From assembly GCA_964352225.1 (NCBI GenBank), contig CAYGRM010000117.1, positions 1 to 17,221 on the forward strand: a stretch of 17,221 nt of DNA. Direction: 5' to 3'. The notes beneath the pieces are model-generated. The model worked only from the letters and a program-made list of their open reading frames with translations, ran no database searches and was not told where the DNA came from. A program made the translations under genes and the position numbers. Below are positions 12,363 to 17,221 of the stretch, in pieces (position 1 is the stretch's first letter; every line of letters begins with the position of its first letter). This stretch comes from CAJQQY01 sp964352225. Lineage in GTDB: Bacteria > Bacteroidota > Bacteroidia > Chitinophagales > Saprospiraceae.

Positions 12363-14831
12363 ATGGAAAAATCTACCAAAACACTCATCCCTTTTGTCGT
12401 CTTTTTATTATTATTTCTTGGAAAAAACACTTTCGCTCAAGACTGCCAACTCCCTGAATCCTTTGGTGTGATGAATGGTAATAATATTAGAGCTAGCATT
12501 CCTATGAATGGTAATTTATTTTGGACAATAAATGAAGATCCTCAATTTCAAGTAGTCACCCCTCCTGCAGTTGGGGCAATTCCAAATTCCATTTTTACCA
12601 CAGGACTATGGCTAGCTGGAAAGAATGCTAATAATGACTTAAAAATTGCTATTGCTGGATACCAAAACATCAATAATTACGATTATTTTTCAGGGCCCAT
12701 TAATAATGTCAATGGACAACTTTCCTTTCAATGTGATAGTTACGACAGAATTTGGGAAGTCTTTGGTTACGAGATTTCGCAACATATTGCTGACTTTAAT
12801 GATAATGGAATCATTAATTTACCAATAGGAAATATCTATGCTTATCCTGCTCATCAAAATCCACATTTTGAAAATATTCATGGGTTTGCCTTACCGAATA
12901 CAACTGCAGGTTTAGCTCCTTTTTTTGATAAAAATAATGATGGAATATACGATCCTAACGATGGAGATTTTCCACTTCCAGAAAATGTTGCTGAAGAAAA
13001 AATACCACAACATATCATCTGGGGAATATTTAATGACGGAGGAGGTCTTCATACTCAATCACAAGGAAATCCCTTAAATGTCGAAGTACAATTAACCGCT
13101 TATTCATTTTATTGTACCGATGATGAACTACTGAATAACACCATATTTACATCTCACAAAGTTATCAATCGAGGAAATGAAATTTTAGATTCCATGATTT
13201 TTACCAAGTGGGTGGATTTTGATTTAGGATGTTATACTGATGACTTAATGGGTTGTATTCCTAGTCTTAATACTTTTTATGTTTATAATGAAGATGCAAA
13301 TGATGGTGGCCCAGATGGTACAGATTGTGATTTTAATGGAATTGGATATGGTTCGAATCCTCCTGTACAAGCGGTCACTATATTAAATAAGGAGATGTCT
13401 TCATTTAATTTGGCTCTTAACGCTGGCTTTGGAGGACCTTTACCAAGTTCGTCTTCTATCTCAGTTGAAGAATATCACAATTACATGCAAGGAAAATGGG
13501 AGGATGGTACGCCTCTTACTCAAGGAGGAACTGGATATGGAGGAACTCAACCTACTTCTTATATTTTCCCAGATAATCCAAATGATCCGAATGGATGGTC
13601 CATGACTACTACTAACTCAATATACAGCGACCGTAGATGTATTGCCAATGTAGAAATTGAAAATCCACTCACTCCAAATGATTTTATCAAAGTTGATATG
13701 GCCTATACTTTTTATCGTGATGAAAATTTAAATCATATCGAGGCAGTCAATATGATCTATGATCAGACACCGATTCTTCAACAATTATATGATAATAATT
13801 TTGAGGATTGCATGATTGATGCTTGCGTGGATGACTGTGTTTGGACAGGTGATGCTAATCGAGATAGTATCGTTTCTAATTTTGATATTTTACAAATTGG
13901 TTTAGCTTTCAATGAATCTGGACAAGCTAGAAATACACCTTTAGTTTTTCAACCATTCCCTGGACAATCCTGGGGAGAAGATTTTAATGGAATTGATATC
14001 AAACATGCGGATTGTAATTCTAGTGGTTCAATCGTCGCAACTGATTTTGATTGGGTAGAAACTTATTATGGAAAATCATACAAACTAAGTAATGTCATTG
14101 ACGAATATCCAATAGGTAATGAATTGAGCATTACCACTTTAGGAAACAATCCGATGGACGATATGCAAGCCGGTATTATTGGTCGAGCCAAGATTGAATT
14201 AAATCAAGCAGAAGATATTTATGGTTTGGCATTCACTTTAGAATTTGATCCGGAATACTTAAAGGTTATTCTTGACCAACAATTCTCACCTTGGGGGACG
14301 CAAATCACCAATAGTTTTTCCTTCCTACATACAAATGATGACGAAGGAGAATTGAACTATGCTTATGTAAAAACGAATCAGCAAAATAGTACTACTTTGA
14401 TGGATGAGCTTGCGGACATTCGTTTCTCTGCTATTTCTACTGATTTCGAATTAGTTCAAACTTATCTTAGAATCAAAAATGTTCGAGCTATTTTAAACAA
14501 TGGCGATATTTTAGATTACGGCGCTAAAGATTTTTTGGTCAACATCAGTAACCCAGATGGCATGGGGCAAGTCTTATTAAATGAAAATCTAGAGGAAGCG
14601 AACATTCAAATTTTCCCCAATCCAACCACCGATATTTTAAATATAAAAATGGAAAATCCAGCGCTTGCCAATATCGCCATTTTTGATATTTATGGAAAAA
14701 ATGTTTTAGAAAAAACAGAAGTAAATCAAAATGAAATTCAATTATCCACTTCGAATTTTTCATCAGGTATTTATTTTTTAAAAATAGAAATGGACGGAAA
14801 AGAATTGGTAAAGAAATTTATAAAAATGTAA
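12363..14831 (+). CDS. T9SS-secreted protein with dockerin- and cohesin-like modules
   Basis: This 822-residue protein has an N-terminal signal peptide (about 1-26, ending NTFAQ). A long, uncharacterised N-terminal region contains ENIHGFALPNTTAGLAPFFD (170-189), a calcium-loop-like DKNNDGIYDPNDGDFP (189-204) and LLNNTIFTSHKVINRG (256-271). Residues 495-575 look like a type I dockerin pair: WTGDANRDSIVSNFDILQIG, then IDIKHADCNSSGSIVATDFD. Residues 600-730 are beta-rich with GLAFTLEFDPEYLKVI (621-636) and resemble a cohesin-type domain. Residues 747-822 are a type A T9SS sorting domain, starting IFPNPTTDILNIKM and ending GIYFLKIEMDGKELVKKFI. The protein should cross the outer membrane by T9SS and be attached to the surface or released. 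Its role is unknown; no enzyme motif is visible. The next gene is a tandem paralogue 69 bases downstream. Confidence 0.82.
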   Translation: MEKSTKTLIPFVVFLLLFLGKNTFAQDCQLPESFGVMNGNNIRASIPMNGNLFWTINEDPQFQVVTPPAVGAIPNSIFTTGLWLAGKNANNDLKIAIAGYQNINNYDYFSGPINNVNGQLSFQCDSYDRIWEVFGYEISQHIADFNDNGIINLPIGNIYAYPAHQNPHFENIHGFALPNTTAGLAPFFDKNNDGIYDPNDGDFPLPENVAEEKIPQHIIWGIFNDGGGLHTQSQGNPLNVEVQLTAYSFYCTDDELLNNTIFTSHKVINRGNEILDSMIFTKWVDFDLGCYTDDLMGCIPSLNTFYVYNEDANDGGPDGTDCDFNGIGYGSNPPVQAVTILNKEMSSFNLALNAGFGGPLPSSSSISVEEYHNYMQGKWEDGTPLTQGGTGYGGTQPTSYIFPDNPNDPNGWSMTTTNSIYSDRRCIANVEIENPLTPNDFIKVDMAYTFYRDENLNHIEAVNMIYDQTPILQQLYDNNFEDCMIDACVDDCVWTGDANRDSIVSNFDILQIGLAFNESGQARNTPLVFQPFPGQSWGEDFNGIDIKHADCNSSGSIVATDFDWVETYYGKSYKLSNVIDEYPIGNELSITTLGNNPMDDMQAGIIGRAKIELNQAEDIYGLAFTLEFDPEYLKVILDQQFSPWGTQITNSFSFLHTNDDEGELNYAYVKTNQQNSTTLMDELADIRFSAISTDFELVQTYLRIKNVRAILNNGDILDYGAKDFLVNISNPDGMGQVLLNENLEEANIQIFPNPTTDILNIKMENPALANIAIFDIYGKNVLEKTEVNQNEIQLSTSNFSSGIYFLKIEMDGKELVKKFIKM
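14601..14683 (+). repeat. Direct repeat in the sorting-domain code, copy 1
   Basis: This 83-base segment encodes the start of the T9SS sorting domain of secreted protein 1. It matches 17139-17221 in secreted protein 2 with only 8 differences by my count, including a run of 32 identical bases at 14632-14663. Both segments begin at codon 747 of their genes. The rest of the two genes is much less alike at DNA level. Confidence 0.75.
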
Positions 14832-14841
14832 TGCTCTATTT

Positions 14842-14866
14842 ACAAGGTGACTTGAAGTCACCTTGT
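14842..14866 (+). terminator. Hairpin between the tandem secreted-protein genes
   Basis: ACAAGGTGACT (14842-14852) and AGTCACCTTGT (14856-14866) form a perfect 11-bp stem with a 3-base loop, 11 bases after the first stop codon. There is no immediate T tract, so it is either a weak terminator or a stabilising or attenuating structure in a two-gene transcript. Confidence 0.6.
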
Positions 14867-14900
14867 GAATAACTCAATCTTTGTTTTCAAAAAAAACGTT

Positions 14901-17221
14901 ATGCAAAACCAACTAAAATATCTTTTACCTTTTATCCTAATTTTTTCTTTTGGGAAAAATTTGACTGCCCAAGATTGCCCTTATTCTTCAAGTATCAAAA
15001 CTCTTCAAGGCAACAATATAACTACAAGCAACACCATTGATGGCAATCTTTTTTGGGATAAAATGAATGCAGGATTTAGTTCTAACAAATCTAATCAGCT
15101 TCCATTTCCAAACACTATTTTTAATTCGGGATTATGGATGGGAGCTTTTGACTCAGCTGGAGATTTACGAATTTCGGTAGCAAAATATAATTCAGGCAGT
15201 TCTTATGATTATGTTGCTGGACCAATTTCTAATAATAATGGGCAGATAATTTTTGACTGCGAAAATTTCAATCGACAATGGGAAGTTTTTGGATATGAGA
15301 TTTACGAGCACATTTCAGATTTTGAAGACAATGGAATAATTGATAATCCTATTCAAAATATCTTTGCTTACCCTGGACACCAAAATCCATTTTTTGAAAA
15401 CATCCATGGATTTAGTTTACCAAACACTATTCATGGGCTAGCACCTTTTTTTGATAATGATAATGATGGAAATTATGATCCTAGCCAAGGAGATTACCCT
15501 CTGCCTGAAGCAGTTCATAACAATACGATTCCGGCTCAAATCATTTGGGGAATTTTTAATGATACCGGAGCAACTCATATTAATAATGCCACTCCAAATC
15601 CGCTTAATGTAGAAATTCATCAGACCTCTTGGTCGTTTAATTGTGCTGATAATGATTTGTTAAATAATTCAATTTTTGTCTCTCAAAAGATTATTAACAA
15701 AGATCTTTCCCCTCTTGATTCGATGTTTGTAAGTCATTGGACCGACTTGAACATCGGTTGTTATTTTGATGATTATATTGGGTGTATGCCTGATATGAAT
15801 ACTTTTTATTCTTACAATAGAGACTCTGTAGATGGCACTAGTGGAGATACATGTTGGACTTATGACATTCCTACATTTGGTGATAATCCTCCTGTACATT
15901 CGGTAACCATCCTAAATCAGGAAATGACTAATTTTAATTACTACCACGACCAAGGAGATTATCCTCCTTATAATCCCTGGTCTCCAATCGGATATTACTC
16001 ATACATGAATGGTTTTGTAAATTCATTTAACGGAAATATAGTACCTCTAACTTATGGTGGTTGGGGATTTGGTGCGACAACGCAACCAGAAACTTCTTTT
16101 GCCTTCCCCAGTCATCCTAATGATGTAACAGGCTGGTCAATGGCGCAATCTGGACTACCAAGTTTTAATTTCTTGAGCAATGCAAATATTTATATTAATA
16201 GTTTACAACCTAATGAATCCAGAACAATTGATATCGTTCATACTTTTTTTCAAGATGAAAATTTAGATAATATCGAAACAGTAGATTTGGTTTATGATAA
16301 TACTCCGTTGATTCAAGATTTATACGATAATAATTTCCAAGACTTCTGTAATAGTCTAACCTTTTGCTTTGATGATTGTGTTTGGACGGGCGATGCCAAT
16401 AAAGATAGTATTGTTACTGCTCATGACATTTTACATATCGGTTTAGGCTTTGGAGAACAAGGAACTGCTAGAAATCAGCCATTGACTTGGTTTCCATATG
16501 AAAGTCAACATTGGAATAATTCAATATCAGGTGTAGATTTAAAGCATACCGACTGTAATGGTAATTCAATTATTGATTCTATCGATTTTGAGTTCGTGGA
16601 TTATTATTTTGGAAATAGTTACAAAACGGATCCACCAATTGACATTTATTCTTACGGATTAGAAATTAGTATTGATCCAAGTGTGAATCTTGACACCCTT
16701 TCCCCTGGAGATCCAGGTTTAATTAAAATCAAATTGAATCAAGAAGAAGACCTTTTTGGAATTGCATTTACCGTCGAATATAATCCTGTATTACTTGCTA
16801 TAGAAAATAATACTTCTTCTCTTCTTTGGTTAAATACTGCGATGGAAGACACTTATTTATTTCAAAAATCTCAACCCCAAAAAGGAGAATATCATTATGC
16901 CATCGTAAAAACAGATGGGGAGAATAGCACTACAGATAATGGAACGTTTTTAAACCTTGGAGTTGAAGTACTGGATACTGATTATGAATTAATTCAGACA
17001 GTCATTCGAATAAAAAACATCAAAGCAATTCTAAAGGATGGTACCACTTTAGATTATGGAGCAAATAATTATTTGATCAATATTTCCAATCCTGATGGCA
17101 ATGGAATTATTTTGGAAAATGAAAATTTGGAAAACAATAACATTCAAATTTTCCCCAACCCAACTTCCGATATTTTAAATATAAAAATGGAAAATCCAGC
17201 ACTTGCCAACTTCTCCGTTTT
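14901..17221 (+). CDS. T9SS-secreted paralogue, cut off by the window end
   Basis: I translated this frame from the ATG at 14901; it stays open for 773 codons to the window edge with no stop. The signal peptide is MQNQLKYLLPFILIFSFG followed by KNLTAQ. The architecture matches the upstream gene: WEVFGYEIYEHISDF (130-144), FENIHGFSLPNT, a calcium-loop-like DNDNDGNYDPSQGDYP, a dockerin-like pair beginning WTGDANKDSIVTAHDILHIG at codon 495 and continuing GVDLKHTDCNGNSIIDSIDF, a cohesin-like region with GIAFTVEYNPVLLAIE, and IFPNPTSDILNIKM at 750-763, the start of a type A T9SS sorting domain. About 50 codons are missing if it equals its 822-residue neighbour. It probably came from tandem duplication. 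No promoter is clear in the 69-base gap, so co-transcription with gene 1 is likely. Confidence 0.85.
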   Translation, partial: MQNQLKYLLPFILIFSFGKNLTAQDCPYSSSIKTLQGNNITTSNTIDGNLFWDKMNAGFSSNKSNQLPFPNTIFNSGLWMGAFDSAGDLRISVAKYNSGSSYDYVAGPISNNNGQIIFDCENFNRQWEVFGYEIYEHISDFEDNGIIDNPIQNIFAYPGHQNPFFENIHGFSLPNTIHGLAPFFDNDNDGNYDPSQGDYPLPEAVHNNTIPAQIIWGIFNDTGATHINNATPNPLNVEIHQTSWSFNCADNDLLNNSIFVSQKIINKDLSPLDSMFVSHWTDLNIGCYFDDYIGCMPDMNTFYSYNRDSVDGTSGDTCWTYDIPTFGDNPPVHSVTILNQEMTNFNYYHDQGDYPPYNPWSPIGYYSYMNGFVNSFNGNIVPLTYGGWGFGATTQPETSFAFPSHPNDVTGWSMAQSGLPSFNFLSNANIYINSLQPNESRTIDIVHTFFQDENLDNIETVDLVYDNTPLIQDLYDNNFQDFCNSLTFCFDDCVWTGDANKDSIVTAHDILHIGLGFGEQGTARNQPLTWFPYESQHWNNSISGVDLKHTDCNGNSIIDSIDFEFVDYYFGNSYKTDPPIDIYSYGLEISIDPSVNLDTLSPGDPGLIKIKLNQEEDLFGIAFTVEYNPVLLAIENNTSSLLWLNTAMEDTYLFQKSQPQKGEYHYAIVKTDGENSTTDNGTFLNLGVEVLDTDYELIQTVIRIKNIKAILKDGTTLDYGANNYLINISNPDGNGIILENENLENNNIQIFPNPTSDILNIKMENPALANFSV
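17139..17221 (+). repeat. Direct repeat in the sorting-domain code, copy 2
   Basis: This is the partner of 14601-14683, with 8 mismatches in 83 bases by eye, still running when the window ends. It codes for the start of the sorting domain of secreted protein 2. Confidence 0.75.

Noticed and set aside
12363..14831. Glycoside hydrolase or protease in the secreted proteins
   Set aside because: Dockerin-like modules suggested a polysaccharide-degrading enzyme, but I find no catalytic motif in the N-terminal 490 residues.
15669..15899. Leftward frames opposite the second secreted-protein gene (also 15438-15620)
   Set aside because: They mirror the coding strand of a clear, continuously open gene with conserved paralogue motifs.
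1..17221. tRNA, rRNA or insertion sequence
   Set aside because: I saw no cloverleaf-like sequence, rRNA-like GC-rich blocks, transposase motif or paired terminal repeats flanking a gene.

Overview
This is an AT-rich stretch of a Bacteroidota chromosome, most likely from the Saprospiria (Lewinella/Saprospiraceae-like). Four things point there. Two secreted proteins carry or begin type IX secretion (T9SS) C-terminal sorting domains. There is a TlpA-type thioredoxin protein and a 390-residue PurM of the kind I associate with this phylum. Shine-Dalgarno sites are absent, and several genes have Bacteroidota-style -7 promoter motifs (TAnnTTTG). One protein opens with an effector-associated (EAD11-like) domain, which is common in Saprospiria. 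No database search was run, so family names come from motif recognition.

Layout. Bases 1-330 hold no gene, but contain a long perfect inverted repeat and a bidirectional terminator. A leftward surface lipoprotein gene (331-1359) has a well-formed promoter in the 400-bp divergent gap. Rightward come panB (pantothenate synthesis), mltG (peptidoglycan lytic transglycosylase) and a short Ppx/GppA phosphatase gene; mltG and ppx are almost certainly co-transcribed. After a 524-bp AT-rich gap lies the most unusual gene (5156-7777). It encodes an 873-residue protein that appears to span the inner membrane, with a cytoplasmic EAD-like domain, a beta-rich domain, one membrane helix, three Ig/SprB-like repeats, a thioredoxin-like fold without its cysteines, and a C-terminal SPOR domain. 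A strong hairpin terminator separates it from a convergent gene (7850-10747) for a large exported TlpA-like thioredoxin protein with an internal duplication and an SH3-like insert. Next leftward is purM (11003-12175).

From 12363 to the right edge are two tandem paralogues for large T9SS-secreted proteins with dockerin-like and cohesin-like modules. The second is cut off by the window end about 50 codons before its expected stop.

Much of the window concerns the cell envelope or secretion (lipoprotein, MltG, SPOR protein, TlpA-like protein, two T9SS proteins), with PanB, PurM and Ppx as housekeeping metabolism. The best candidate for an undescribed system is the EAD-transmembrane-SPOR protein. 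It could link periplasmic or peptidoglycan state to cytoplasmic EAD-recruited effectors; that is inference from its domain order. Small structures also stand out: a dispersed inverted-repeat family with two copies here, a GTAGGCAGTTTTC-type repeat between panB and mltG, and a DNA-level near-repeat at the sorting domains of the tandem paralogues.
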